Positions 1-9,293 are shown, counted from the first letter of the stretch. The stretch is 64,000 bases of DNA from Pseudomonadota bacterium (GCA_023431345.1 JAEYWK010000092.1:62001-126000); one strand, 5' to 3'. Made by a program: numbers and translations. Notes: generated from the sequence alone by a model not told the origin.

Positions 1-1
1 C

Positions 2-1480
2 GAGCGTGGGCGCCTGTCGCTGGGCGTGGTGCTGGCAGGTGAGGCCGAGATCTTGATGCTCGACGAGCCCACCAATCACCTCGACCTCGAGACGATCCGC
101 TGGCTGGAGCAGCACCTGTGCGCCTGGCGCGGGGCGGTGCTGGTCGTGTCGCACGATCGCGCGTTCCTCGACGCGGTGTGCCCGATCACCATGGAGCTTG
201 GCCGCTCTTCGTTTCGCGTCTACCCGCTGCCGTACTCTCGCTACCACGAAGAGCGCGCCGACGACTTGGAGCGAGAGCGAGAGCGGGCCGAGGGCCAAGC
301 CGCCTTCATCGAGAAGACGGAAGACTTCATCCGCCGCAACATGGCGGGCCAGAAGACGAAGCAGGCGCAATCACGCCAAAAGATGCTCGACAAACTGGAG
401 CGCGTGGCGCGCCCCGAAGACGTGTGGGCCCGCGCCGAGCGCGTCCGCTTTCGCTTCGCGGAGGCGCCGCGCAGCGGCGATATCGTGCTCGAGGCGAAGG
501 GGCTCGGCGCCGTGCGCGGCGGGAAGGCGCTCTTCTCGAGCTTCGATTTGCTGGTGCGCCGCGGTGATCGCCTCGGCATCGTGGGCCCCAACGGCTCCGG
601 CAAGACCACGCTGATGAAGCTGCTCGCCGAGCGCGGCGCAGCCGACGACGCCGGCCACGTGCGCCGCGGCACCAACCTGCGGGAAGGCTACTTCGACCAG
701 CAGCTCGGCTCCCTCGACAAGGCGCGGACCGGCGTCGAGGAGATCCGCAGCGTACGGGGCGACCTGAACGTGGACGGGGCGCGGCAGTACTTGGCACGCT
801 TTCGCTTCTACGGCGATGACCCGCTGCGCAAGGTCGGCAGCCTCTCCGGCGGCGAGAGCACGCGCTTGGCTTTGGCCAAGCTGCTCTTGGAGCCGCGCAA
901 CCTGCTGTTCCTCGACGAGCCGACCAACCACCTCGACATCCCCGCCGCGGAAATCCTCGAAGAAGCGCTGGTCGGGTTCGAAGGAACCGTCATCCTCGTC
1001 TCGCACGACCGCCGTTTCCTCGAGACGGTCACGACCCGCACTTTGGCTTTTACCCCTGGTGGAGTGGACATCTACGAAGGCGGGTTCAAAGATTATCAGG
1101 ATGCCCTCGAGCGACAGCGACAGGCCCAGGCCCGCGAAGCGCCGCGCCCCGCCCAGAAGGCCACGCCGCCACCGCAAGTCGAGCGTCGCCCTGGGCCCAA
1201 GCCCGACGATCGCGGCCAGCGTAAGGCTGCCAATCGCGAGGTCGAGAAGAAGCGCAAGCGAGTCGGCGAGCTCGAAAAGCAAATCGCCAGCCTCGAGAGC
1301 ACGCTCGAGAGCTTCCGCGAAGAGCTCAAGAGCGACAGCAGCGGCGACTGGGAGCGCTTGCACGAGCTGGCCGTCAAAGATCGCGAATACGCGGAGCTGC
1401 TCGAGCGCGCCATGAAAGAGTGGCTCACCCTCTCCGAAGAATTGACGCAGGCGGACGCGCCTGAAGGGGCACGAAAATGA
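2..1480 (+). CDS. ABC-F family ATPase (Uup/EttA type), 5' truncated by window edge
   Basis: This is the C-terminal part of a soluble duplicated-ATPase ABC-F protein, a family that acts on ribosomes or tRNA sites rather than in transport. The open frame runs off the left edge and reads ERGRLSLGVVLAG, the end of the first signature motif, followed at once by the first Walker B (LMLDEPTNHLD). The inter-domain linker follows, then a second Walker A (GPNGSGKTT), signature LSGGES and Walker B LLFLDEPTNHLD. The last ~100 residues are charged and predicted coiled coil, as in Uup. No transmembrane segment is present. The stop overlaps the start of the next gene (ATGA at 1477). The missing N-terminus is a window effect, not a broken gene. 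Which ABC-F subgroup it belongs to cannot be settled without that half. Confidence 0.9.
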   Translation, partial: ERGRLSLGVVLAGEAEILMLDEPTNHLDLETIRWLEQHLCAWRGAVLVVSHDRAFLDAVCPITMELGRSSFRVYPLPYSRYHEERADDLERERERAEGQAAFIEKTEDFIRRNMAGQKTKQAQSRQKMLDKLERVARPEDVWARAERVRFRFAEAPRSGDIVLEAKGLGAVRGGKALFSSFDLLVRRGDRLGIVGPNGSGKTTLMKLLAERGAADDAGHVRRGTNLREGYFDQQLGSLDKARTGVEEIRSVRGDLNVDGARQYLARFRFYGDDPLRKVGSLSGGESTRLALAKLLLEPRNLLFLDEPTNHLDIPAAEILEEALVGFEGTVILVSHDRRFLETVTTRTLAFTPGGVDIYEGGFKDYQDALERQRQAQAREAPRPAQKATPPPQVERRPGPKPDDRGQRKAANREVEKKRKRVGELEKQIASLESTLESFREELKSDSSGDWERLHELAVKDREYAELLERAMKEWLTLSEELTQADAPEGARK

Positions 1481-2241
1481 CTCGCCGTCGTCGCATCGCT
1501 CTCCTCTCGCTGACCCTCTCGCTGGCGCTCGCGGCTGGCTGCAAGAAGCCCGGCAACCAGAGCGACGACAGCGCCACGAAGCCGCGAGCCGCCGAGCTGC
1601 CGCCGCTCGAAGTGAGGGCCGACACGCCCGACTTGCTCATCACGTGGATCGACGACAAGGGCGACTTCCACGTCAGCCAGAAGCCGGCCGACGTGCCCAC
1701 GGAAGGGCGCGCCCAAGTGCGCATCGTCGTCACCAGCCGCGAAGAGGGCACCGGCAAGCTCGTGTACGTGACGAACCTCGACGAGACGACCGCGACCGGC
1801 GCGTACCGCTTGAAAACCATGCCGCGCGCGGAGTGGGAGGAGCTCGGCGCTTCCAAGCGCAAGGCGCGCTTGGAGGCCCTCGCGCCGAGCGCAGCGCCGA
1901 GCGGCGCCCCCGCCCCCGGAGAGGCAAAGCCAGCAGGCGCGGCTCCCGCCGGCAAGCCCGCCGCGGTCACCGGCGTCGTCGCCATCATCTACGGCGCCGA
2001 CTGGTGCAAGCCCTGCCACGACGCCGAGCGCTACTTGAAGCAGCGCGGCGTGACCGTGATCAAGAAAGACGTCGACAACAACGAGGTCGCCGCCGACGAA
2101 ATGCGCAAGAAGCTGGAGCGCGTCGGCCGCGCGGGCGCCTCGATCCCCGTCATCGACATCATGGGCCAAATCCAGGTGGGCTTCAGCCCCGCTGCCCTCG
2201 AGCAAGCCCTCGGCAACGCCAAGAGCGCCAAGGGTCTCTGA
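1477..2241 (+). CDS. Lipoprotein with DUF4124-like region and C-terminal glutaredoxin/thioredoxin-like domain
   Basis: A signal peptide ends in a lipobox (LALAAGC), so the product is probably lipid-anchored in the envelope. Residues about 45-110 (LLITWIDDKGDFHVSQ) look like the small DUF4124-type domain found in many secreted proteins. After an Ala/Pro-rich linker comes a glutaredoxin-like fold: GADWCKPCHDAERYL carries a C-x2-C redox pair, and SIPVIDIMG supplies the cis-Pro segment. It probably performs thiol-disulfide exchange on envelope proteins, but the substrate is unknown. It is translationally coupled to the ABC-F gene by a 4-nt overlap. It converges with purU. Confidence 0.8.
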   Translation: MTRRRRIALLSLTLSLALAAGCKKPGNQSDDSATKPRAAELPPLEVRADTPDLLITWIDDKGDFHVSQKPADVPTEGRAQVRIVVTSREEGTGKLVYVTNLDETTATGAYRLKTMPRAEWEELGASKRKARLEALAPSAAPSGAPAPGEAKPAGAAPAGKPAAVTGVVAIIYGADWCKPCHDAERYLKQRGVTVIKKDVDNNEVAADEMRKKLERVGRAGASIPVIDIMGQIQVGFSPAALEQALGNAKSAKGL

Positions 2242-2343
2242 GCTCGGAGGGCGTGCCCTTCACGCTCCGCGGGTCGGTTCACGCCCTCGTCGGCGAGCGC
2301 GCTCGGGGTGATCTCGAGCAGGCCGGCGGACAGGCGCGGCGGC

Positions 2344-3210
2344 TCAATCGAACACGACGGTCTTGTTGCCGTAGACGAGCACGCGGTCGTCCAGGTGCGA
2401 GCGCACGGCACGCGCCAGCACCACCTTCTCGAGGTCGCGCCCCTTGCGCACCAGATCCTCGACCGCGTCGCGGTGAGAGCAGCGCACCACGTCTTGCTCG
2501 ATGATGGGACCTTCGTCGAGCACGGCCGTCGCGTAGTGCGCCGTCGCGCCGATCAGCTTCACACCGCGCGCGTAAGCCTGATGGTAGGGCTTACCGCCCA
2601 CGAAGGCCGGCAAAAACGAGTGATGAATGTTGATGACGCGCTGGGGGAACGCCTCGCAGAAGGAGGCGCTCATCACCTGCATGTAGCGGGCGAGCACCAC
2701 GAGATCGATATCGAGCTCGGCCAGCAGCGCCAGCTCCTTCTCCTCCTGCTCGAGCTTCGTCTCCGCCGTCTTGGGGATCACGTGGAACGCGACCCCGAAC
2801 TGCTCGGCGATGTGCCCCAGATCGGGGTGATTGCTGACGATGGCGCACACGTCGCCGTTCAGCTCTCCGGCTCGCTGTCGCAACAGCAAATCGTACAGAC
2901 AGTGGTCGTACTTCGAGACGAACAGCGCAACCCGCTTGCGACGCGACTGATAGCGCAGCTGATACTGCATCTGGAAACGCTCCGCGAGCTCGCTCAGGGA
3001 GCGCTCGAGCGACACGCGATCCGTCATCAGCTCCGCGAGGTCGAAGCGCAGACGCTGGAAGAACAAGCCCGCCGCGCTATCGGTGTGCTGGTCGGAGTCC
3101 AGAATGTTCGCGCCATGGCCGTAGAGCACCTGGGCGAGCGCGGCGACGATGCCGCGGCGATCGGGGCACGAGACGAGCAAGGTCGCGAGGGTGGACTGAG
3201 GCGCGCTCAT
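2344..3210 (-). CDS. purU: Formyltetrahydrofolate deformylase
   Basis: The enzyme hydrolyses 10-formyl-THF to formate and THF, balancing one-carbon pools and supplying formate for purine synthesis. At 288 aa it has the normal family length. The N-terminal ACT domain begins VSCPDRRGIVAALAQVL (about residues 10-85), the regulatory part of PurU. The C-terminal formyltransferase-like domain contains HHSFLPAFVGG, with the family His, and a following GATAHYAT segment with the second His. The gene lies 51 nt downstream of a kinase gene on the same strand and may be read from it. glyA, also a one-carbon gene, lies 6 kb away. Confidence 0.93.
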   Translation of the reverse strand: MSAPQSTLATLLVSCPDRRGIVAALAQVLYGHGANILDSDQHTDSAAGLFFQRLRFDLAELMTDRVSLERSLSELAERFQMQYQLRYQSRRKRVALFVSKYDHCLYDLLLRQRAGELNGDVCAIVSNHPDLGHIAEQFGVAFHVIPKTAETKLEQEEKELALLAELDIDLVVLARYMQVMSASFCEAFPQRVINIHHSFLPAFVGGKPYHQAYARGVKLIGATAHYATAVLDEGPIIEQDVVRCSHRDAVEDLVRKGRDLEKVVLARAVRSHLDDRVLVYGNKTVVFD

Positions 3211-3261
3211 GACGCGACTCTATACTCTGCCTCCACCGGAAGCGCGAAGACCAGAGCGCCC

Positions 3262-5346
3262 TCACTCGCTGCGCGCCGCGAACGCGCCCGCGGAAAGCCC
3301 GACGAAAATCGCGAATGCGGCCGCTCGCAGCGCGCCTTGGCCGCGCGCCCGCGCTTCACGCAGCACGAGCCCGATCTTCACGCCGCGCACGCACAAGTCG
3401 AAGGCGTAAGCTTCCTCGGCCGACAAGCTGAGGGCGCTCCGGACGGCGACGCACGATGGCGACGGCGACAGGGCGGTGCGATCGAGGCCGCCGAGCAGCG
3501 CGAGTAGCTCCGACTCCGGATAGGCCGAGCGGAGCGCCGTCACGATCGGACCGAGCGGGGGCTGGGAGATGGCCAGGCTTTGCTCGCCCGAGCTCGCTCC
3601 TTCGACGAAAAACAAGTCCCCACCGTCGGCGCCGAGCAAGGCCGTCAAGCGTCGAACCCGCTGCTCGTCGATGGCGCAGCCCAGCTGCTCGTTCGAGATC
3701 AACCCCGCGCGCACCAAGCTCTCGCCGAGCTGGCAGCCCGAGCGATAGCCGCTCTCGAGCACCCGCTCCAAGTCTGCCTCCGCCACGGTGCCCGTGTGCA
3801 GCAGCTGCGCGCCGAGAAGCTCGCTCGGATCCGTCGACGCCATCGCCGTCGGCACCCCGCCTTCGAAGTAGACGCGCCGCTGCTCCGCGCCTTGCCGGAA
3901 GACCAAAAGCCCCGTGCGGCTCAGCAGCGCGAGCCGGAGCACGTGGGCCGCCAAGCTGGCGCGCTCCACCGGGTAGCGCTCGTTGGCCAGCACCGCGATC
4001 GGCTCGAAGAAGCGATACAGCGGACGCGAGGCCAGGCGTGTCAGCTCGAAGGCGCGTGACAACTTCAAGAACGGCCCGTCTTCCCGCGCCAGCTCGGAGT
4101 CCAAGCCTGCGCGGGCCGTCGCCAGCAGCGAGAGCACGCTCGAAAGCGACAGCGGCCCCAACACCTGGCCGCCGGGGCGACGGAGGCGATAGCGGAGGGT
4201 CGGCGTCGGGCCGGGAGCGCGACTCCGCAGGGGGCCATCTTCTGGCCAGCTCGGCGCAGGCAGCGCGACCACCACCGGCTTCAGCGCATCTTCGTCGACG
4301 AGCGTCGAGAGCTCTTCACGCGGGGCAGGCGGCGCCTCAGGCGCTCGATGCGAGCCGTCGCAGCCCGGCGAGGCGTGGCTCGGCGTCACTCGCACGTTGC
4401 TCTCGAGCCGCACGATGCCCGAATCGGCCAGCCAGAGGCTGAGGCTATGCGCCGACATGCGCAGCCCGAGCGAGCTCGTGATGCGGTCGAGCTCTTCCAC
4501 CACCAGCTGCGCGCGGGGCGGCCGGTTGCGCGGCGACTTCGCGAGCAGCCGCTGGAGCAAGCTCAGCACCGCAGGCGGCGTCGCCGCGGAGAGCCCGGCC
4601 AGGCTCTCCCACGAGCGCGACTGCAAATTCTTGAGAATTTCGAGCTCGGTCGAGCCGGGGATGAGCGGCGCGCCCAGCAACATCTCGGCCAAGACGACGC
4701 CGAGCGAGAACAAGTCGCTGCGCGCCTCGACGCGCTGTCCGCGAGCTTGCTCGGGCGAAACGTAGCCGACCTTTCCGCGCAGCTCCCCCGGCGCGGTGCG
4801 CACGTCGGACCACGCGCTATGCACGATGCCGAAGTCGGTGAGCTTCACCTCGCCGGCGCGGCCGAGCAAGACGTTGTTGGGCGCGACGTCGCGGTGCACG
4901 ACTCCCAGCGGCGCGTCGTCGTCGTCGCGATACTGATGCGCGTAGGCGAGGCCGGCCGCTACTTCACGAGCGATGTGCAAGGCTGGCGCGAGCTCCACCG
5001 CGCGCTTGCGCGCCGCGACCGAGCGCAGCACCTCGGAGAGCGCCACGCCGTCCACGTACTCCAGCACCAGGTACAGCTCGCCCGCCGCCTCGCCGAAATC
5101 GAGCACGCTCACGAGGTTCGGGTGAGTGAGCGCGGCGTGCACGCGCGCCTCCGCGCAGAACATGCGCACGAGCCGATCGTCCATCGCCAGCTGCGGCAAG
5201 ATGCGCTTGAGCGCGACGCGCTTCGCGAACCCGCGCGGCCCGGGGCGGCGCGCCTCGTAAACCTCTGCCATCCCTCCCGTCGCGATGCGACGCACGAGCT
5301 CGTATTCACCGAGCCGGGCGAGAGAGTGAGACGAGCGAGACTCCAC
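3262..5346 (-). CDS. Ser/Thr protein kinase with GYF_2-like and PATAN/DUF4388-like C-terminal domains
   Basis: The N-terminal 280 residues form a complete Hanks-type kinase: glycine loop IATGGMAEVYEA, Lys in VALKRI, catalytic loop HRDVAPNN, DFG, and APE-equivalent SPEQ. Activity is therefore expected. After a Pro-rich linker, about residues 385-430 resemble a GYF_2 domain (GQVLGPLSLSSVLSLL). Residues about 470-600 (TGLLVFRQGAEQRRVYFEGG) resemble the PATAN/DUF4388 domain common in delta-proteobacterial signalling proteins. The final residues are hydrophobic (FAIFVGLSAGAFAA), possibly one membrane anchor. The start is GTG at 5346. Two short palindromes lie 114-165 nt upstream. The target protein is unknown. 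Confidence 0.85.
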   Translation of the reverse strand: MESRSSHSLARLGEYELVRRIATGGMAEVYEARRPGPRGFAKRVALKRILPQLAMDDRLVRMFCAEARVHAALTHPNLVSVLDFGEAAGELYLVLEYVDGVALSEVLRSVAARKRAVELAPALHIAREVAAGLAYAHQYRDDDDAPLGVVHRDVAPNNVLLGRAGEVKLTDFGIVHSAWSDVRTAPGELRGKVGYVSPEQARGQRVEARSDLFSLGVVLAEMLLGAPLIPGSTELEILKNLQSRSWESLAGLSAATPPAVLSLLQRLLAKSPRNRPPRAQLVVEELDRITSSLGLRMSAHSLSLWLADSGIVRLESNVRVTPSHASPGCDGSHRAPEAPPAPREELSTLVDEDALKPVVVALPAPSWPEDGPLRSRAPGPTPTLRYRLRRPGGQVLGPLSLSSVLSLLATARAGLDSELAREDGPFLKLSRAFELTRLASRPLYRFFEPIAVLANERYPVERASLAAHVLRLALLSRTGLLVFRQGAEQRRVYFEGGVPTAMASTDPSELLGAQLLHTGTVAEADLERVLESGYRSGCQLGESLVRAGLISNEQLGCAIDEQRVRRLTALLGADGGDLFFVEGASSGEQSLAISQPPLGPIVTALRSAYPESELLALLGGLDRTALSPSPSCVAVRSALSLSAEEAYAFDLCVRGVKIGLVLREARARGQGALRAAAFAIFVGLSAGAFAARSE

Positions 5347-5435
5347 TTGGAGCTCAAACGTATCAGGTCGTATCCGCTAGTCGATGTAGTTGATTGTGCG
5401 GCACTGGCGGTCAGCGCTCAGCGGCGCCGGCGCGC

Positions 5436-5453
5436 GTCACTCTGAGGAGTGAC
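5436..5453. repeat. Small inverted repeat GTCACTC-TGAG-GAGTGAC
   Basis: Perfect 7-bp arms with a 4-nt loop in the 179-bp gap between two kinase genes, next to the tandem palindromes at 5460-5511. It could be an operator or a weak hairpin after the upstream gene. No T-run follows. Confidence 0.4.
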
Positions 5454-5459
5454 TACGAC

Positions 5460-5511
5460 ATGTCGCACGATGTGCGGCTGGGGTTCACGTCCAATGTCGC
5501 ACGATGTGCGG
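5460..5511. promoter_or_regulatory. Two direct copies of an 18-nt element, each holding the palindrome CGCAC-GAT-GTGCG
   Basis: ATGTCGCACGATGTGCGG occurs identically at 5460-5477 and 5494-5511, 34 bp apart start to start. Each copy contains a perfect 5+5 dyad with GAT spacer (5464-5476 and 5498-5510). A related dyad, GTGC-G-GCAC, lies at 5396-5404. The position upstream of the leftward kinase start at 5346 suits paired binding sites for a dimeric regulator. No regulator can be named. Confidence 0.5.
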
Positions 5512-5525
5512 GATCCCTTTCCCTC

Positions 5526-8500
5526 CTAGGAGACCTTGCGGCGCGCGCGATCATTCAGCAAGGCGCGCCAAGCTTCGATCCGGTTCAACGCGTGCTCGGG
5601 CCAGCGGAAGCGAGAGAGCCTGGCCAAGAGATGCGGCGTGTGGTCTCCCGCGCGGATCCGCGGGCCGAACACGTCCGCCGCTGCCTCGATGTACTCGAAA
5701 GCTCGGTCCGGACGGTCGCGCGAGTGCTCGTACCAAGCGCACGTCAGCAGGTAATGCTGCTTGGCTTCCGCCTCTTCCACCGTGATGCGTGAGCACTCTT
5801 CGATCAGCGCGCGCGCTCGCTCGGGCTGATGCCGAATCAGAGCCACCTGGCAAAATAGCAGCTTCGATTCCATCACGCCCCACGGGTCACCCATCTTCAC
5901 GAACGACTTGTGAGACCGGTCCGCGTGCAGCTCCGCCATGTCGAGATCATCGGTGTCGATGCCGATCATCGCCAGCAGGCGATCGCACGCCGCCTGCCCT
6001 CGCGGTGTGCGCAGCACGTCGAACGTCGACAGCGCCTCGAACGCGCCGAACTCCGAAGTCTGATAGTTCATCAAGCGGTGCTCGACGTGCGCGATCGACA
6101 CGTCGGCCTGCGCGGTACCGAGACGATAGCCCGCGCGCTCGAACTCGTTGCGTGCTTCTTGGGCCAAGCGCCGCGAGCGCTCGGTCGTGCCTTCGGAGTG
6201 TTCGATCCAGCTGAGCAAGAGCAGACATTGGCCGCGCCCGACCGGCTGATCGAGGGCCGCGAAGTTGCGCTCGCCGCTCTGGATCGTGAGCCGCGCGCTC
6301 TCGTAGTCGCCGAGCTGGAATTCAATCTCGCCCGCTACCGCTTCGCACAGCGCTTGCCCGAGCACGTGGCTCTGGCTCTCGAACACGCTGAGCGCCTTCT
6401 TCACCAGCTCCAGGCCCTCCGCCGAGCTCCCCTGCTCGCTCAACAGGTGCCCTTGCAAGCGCAAGCAATGCGCGACGTTCTCGTCGTCGCCCGCGTCCTC
6501 GAAGCGGCTGCGCGCCAGCTCCGCCAGGGTGCTGGCCTCGGCCAGACGCCCGACGTGACGCATCGCCTCCGCCTGCCAGCGGTTCTTCAGCGCGAGCATG
6601 CGGCCCGTCAGCTTGCCCTTGAGCAAGTCGAGATCCGCCAGCGTCGCGAGCGGCTCTCGCGCGCCGTTCCAGCCGCGCTGCAGGAAGTCGAACAGCAGGA
6701 GCGCAGCCGGATCGTGGTCGCCGGCTTGAATCAGGTTCACCACGCGCTGGCGCACGATGCGCCGCGTGTTGGCCTGCGGGTGAGTGAGCAGGGCCGCCGC
6801 CGCCGCGCGGTAGAAGCGCTCGCGGTCGGCGCGCTCCGAGAGCTGCGCCGACAAGTGCTCTTGCAGCAGCTCGTGAGGCCACGAGTAGCGCCCCGACGAG
6901 CGCGGGATCAGCACCTCCGCGTTCTGCAGCGCGATCACCGCCGGATCCGCGGCCATGCCCAAGGACGCGATCAGCTCGCGCAGCACGTTGCGGCGAATTT
7001 CTCCGCCGAGCGTGGCCGCTGCGAAGGCCGCGGCCCGGTACTGCTCCGGCACCGAGTTGACTCGACTGTCCCACAGCTCGGCCGTCGTTTGCGGACGAGT
7101 CGTCAAGACCTCGGGCGGCACGCGGTAGGTGCCGTTCAAGAATTCCATGTTGCCGCCCAGCGCCCAGGCGTGCAGCTGCTGCAGCGCGAACAGCGGGTTA
7201 CCGCGGCTGCGTCGCGCCGCCTCCTCGACGGCGGCGTCGTCGAGCGGCAGGGAGGCCCGCAGCATCTCTCTCGTGGTGTCCGGCTGCAGGGGCTGCACCT
7301 CGATCACGGTGCCGTCCATCACGTCACGCAGCTGGCGCAGACGCTCCGCCGCGGGCGTGCCGAGGGCGACGTCCTCGTGCCGCGCGGTCGCCACCATCAC
7401 GATCTTCACGTCGGTCTCTTCGTTGTGAATGCGAATGAAACCTTCGAAAGTCGCGGGGCCGCCGTTGTGCAGATCGTCGAGCCAGAACAGCAGCGGGCGA
7501 CCGGCGGAGATTTTGCGCAAGGTGTAGCGGATCACCATGCGCCGCGTCTCCAGCGTATCGAGCGTGAAGCGGATACCGGAGGGGCCGATCGGCTGATCGC
7601 TGGAGGAGCCGCCGACAGGCTTCATCCACTCCGCGGCGCCCGCCACCCACGCGCGGCCGTTCTTGTCGTCACGCCGCACCCGCCAGCGCTCGAGCAGCGA
7701 GCGCTCGATGGTGTCGCGATCCGTCCGCTCGAAGTTGTAGTAGTGCGCGGCGGCGCCGAGCATGCCGTCGACGGAGCTGCGCAGCTTCCGGTAGCGCGCG
7801 CGCAGCGGCACCATCGTGCCCTGCTCGTGCATCGTTTCGCACAGCCACTCCGCGAGGCGGCTCTTGCCGCAGCCAGCAGGGCCGACCAAAATCACGAGCC
7901 GATGCGGCGGGCCGACGCCGTTCACCATCTCTTGGCAAATTGCCTCGAGCTTCTTGCGCTCTGCCTCACGCCCGACGAGCGGGCTCGGACGGATACTGAG
8001 AAGGCCGGGCGCGTGCTCGGGAGCGGGGGCCAGATCAGGGTTCGGACCTCGGGTACCGGTGCGGCGGGTGGGCGCGGCCGCCTGCACGTCCGAGGCGCGA
8101 GCGATCGACGGAAAATCCCACAGCTTCGGCAGCGCCGCGGGCTTGAACTTCTGCCACTCGCGGCGAGCGACGGCCGCAAACTCGAAGCGGTCCCACGGCT
8201 TCTTGGCCAGCATCTGGGTCACGAACGCGGCCGTCTCCTCGGGCGCGTCGATGGCCAGCTTCAGCTTCGGCACGCGATCGAAGGCGTGCACGCGCAACAG
8301 CTCCTTCGACTCGCCCGTGAAGGGGGCGTGACCAGCGAGCAACCGATACAAGATGCAGCCGAGCGAGTACAGGTCCGTCGCGCCGCACACGTGGTGCATC
8401 TCGTGCTGGATCTGCTCGGGCGCCATGTAGCCCGGCGTGCCTGCGCCCGCGTGCGGGGCAAACTCCATCGCCTTGCTGCCGTCGAGCCGTTCGTCGTGCG

Positions 8501-9293
8501 CGTCTTGACGCAGCCAAGCCAAACCGAAGTCGAGCACGTGAACGCGCGGCTCCTCGCCGTCTCGCCGCTCCACGAGCACGTTCGACGGCTTCAGGTCCCC
8601 GTGCACGATGCCGCGCGCGTGCGCGTGCGCCAGCGCCGAGAGGATCTGATCGACCGTGATCCAGATCAGCGGGAACTTGATGCGCGCGTGCGCCAGCTCG
8701 TGCAGCGACGCGCCGGACACGAGCTCCATCGCCAAGTAAGGCGAGCCATCACGCAACTGCCCGAAATCTTGAGCCTTGACGATGTTCGGGTGGTCCAAGG
8801 CCGCTAGCGCGCGCGCCTCTTTGTAGAACCACATCACGTAGTCGTGCGCGAGGTTACCGGGCGGCGGGATCACCCGCTTCACCGCGACCTGCTCGCCGTT
8901 GGCTTGATCGCGGCAGCGGTACACGATGCCCATGCCGCCTTCGCCGAGCACGCTCAGCACTTCGTACCGGTTGGCGATGACGTGACCGGGTAGGACGGGC
9001 GTGCTCGTCGCGGCGCGGGTCGAATCCTCCGAGAACACGGCCGCTGCCGAGGGAATGCTCGGAGGCGCGCTGTCCGCGTCGTGCTGCTCGCGCGGGGCTT
9101 CCGCCAGTATCTCTTCGTCGGCCACTGCTTGGGGATCCGTTTTCGGTGCGGGCTTATCGCGTTCGGACTCGGTCGTCGTCGTGTTCGTGCCCTGGGCTAA
9201 GTTGCCCGGAACATCCGCCCGCGTGCGGCGGCCCGTAGGACCCGAAGCGTCACTCGGCTTCTCTCGGGTCTCCGCTTGGCTGGGTCGCGCCAT
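5526..9293 (-). CDS. Large Ser/Thr kinase with AAA/NTPase and TPR regions (PknK/LuxR-MalT-like architecture)
   Basis: A multidomain signalling protein of 1255 aa. After a ~100-residue charged tail, the kinase domain starts at about residue 110 (VLGEGGMGIVYRC, VAVKRV). Its catalytic loop reads HGDLKPSN, so the usual Arg of HRD is Gly, while the catalytic Asp and Asn remain. The kinase DFG is present. Around residues 430-700 an NTPase module begins PLVGREAERKKLEAI, with Walker A VGPAGCGKSR and Walker B LLFWLDDLHN. The rest is helical with TPR-like repeats to the C-terminus. This kinase-NTPase-TPR order is well known in myxobacteria and in mycobacterial PknK, where the NTPase/TPR part is thought to sense or scaffold partners. 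The gene is divergent from glyA. Confidence 0.85.
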   Translation of the reverse strand: MARPSQAETREKPSDASGPTGRRTRADVPGNLAQGTNTTTTESERDKPAPKTDPQAVADEEILAEAPREQHDADSAPPSIPSAAAVFSEDSTRAATSTPVLPGHVIANRYEVLSVLGEGGMGIVYRCRDQANGEQVAVKRVIPPPGNLAHDYVMWFYKEARALAALDHPNIVKAQDFGQLRDGSPYLAMELVSGASLHELAHARIKFPLIWITVDQILSALAHAHARGIVHGDLKPSNVLVERRDGEEPRVHVLDFGLAWLRQDAHDERLDGSKAMEFAPHAGAGTPGYMAPEQIQHEMHHVCGATDLYSLGCILYRLLAGHAPFTGESKELLRVHAFDRVPKLKLAIDAPEETAAFVTQMLAKKPWDRFEFAAVARREWQKFKPAALPKLWDFPSIARASDVQAAAPTRRTGTRGPNPDLAPAPEHAPGLLSIRPSPLVGREAERKKLEAICQEMVNGVGPPHRLVILVGPAGCGKSRLAEWLCETMHEQGTMVPLRARYRKLRSSVDGMLGAAAHYYNFERTDRDTIERSLLERWRVRRDDKNGRAWVAGAAEWMKPVGGSSSDQPIGPSGIRFTLDTLETRRMVIRYTLRKISAGRPLLFWLDDLHNGGPATFEGFIRIHNEETDVKIVMVATARHEDVALGTPAAERLRQLRDVMDGTVIEVQPLQPDTTREMLRASLPLDDAAVEEAARRSRGNPLFALQQLHAWALGGNMEFLNGTYRVPPEVLTTRPQTTAELWDSRVNSVPEQYRAAAFAAATLGGEIRRNVLRELIASLGMAADPAVIALQNAEVLIPRSSGRYSWPHELLQEHLSAQLSERADRERFYRAAAAALLTHPQANTRRIVRQRVVNLIQAGDHDPAALLLFDFLQRGWNGAREPLATLADLDLLKGKLTGRMLALKNRWQAEAMRHVGRLAEASTLAELARSRFEDAGDDENVAHCLRLQGHLLSEQGSSAEGLELVKKALSVFESQSHVLGQALCEAVAGEIEFQLGDYESARLTIQSGERNFAALDQPVGRGQCLLLLSWIEHSEGTTERSRRLAQEARNEFERAGYRLGTAQADVSIAHVEHRLMNYQTSEFGAFEALSTFDVLRTPRGQAACDRLLAMIGIDTDDLDMAELHADRSHKSFVKMGDPWGVMESKLLFCQVALIRHQPERARALIEECSRITVEEAEAKQHYLLTCAWYEHSRDRPDRAFEYIEAAADVFGPRIRAGDHTPHLLARLSRFRWPEHALNRIEAWRALLNDRARRKVS

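Noticed and set aside
2..1480. Apparent loss of the N-terminal ATPase half of the ABC-F gene
   Set aside because: The frame is open to the window edge, so this is truncation by the window rather than a pseudogene.
2247..2288. Inverted repeat GAGGGCGTG / CACGCCCTC between the glutaredoxin-like lipoprotein and purU genes
   Set aside because: The arms are perfect but the loop is 24 nt and GC-rich. It could be a weak bidirectional terminator but is not strong enough to annotate.
5910..8807. Very long plus-strand open frame (about 965 codons)
   Set aside because: It runs antisense to the kinase-NTPase-TPR gene, is rich in Arg/His/Gln, and has no motif. Such frames are a by-product of high GC. 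Similar antisense frames at 32541-34979, 42223-44181 and 54961-56361 were rejected for the same reason.
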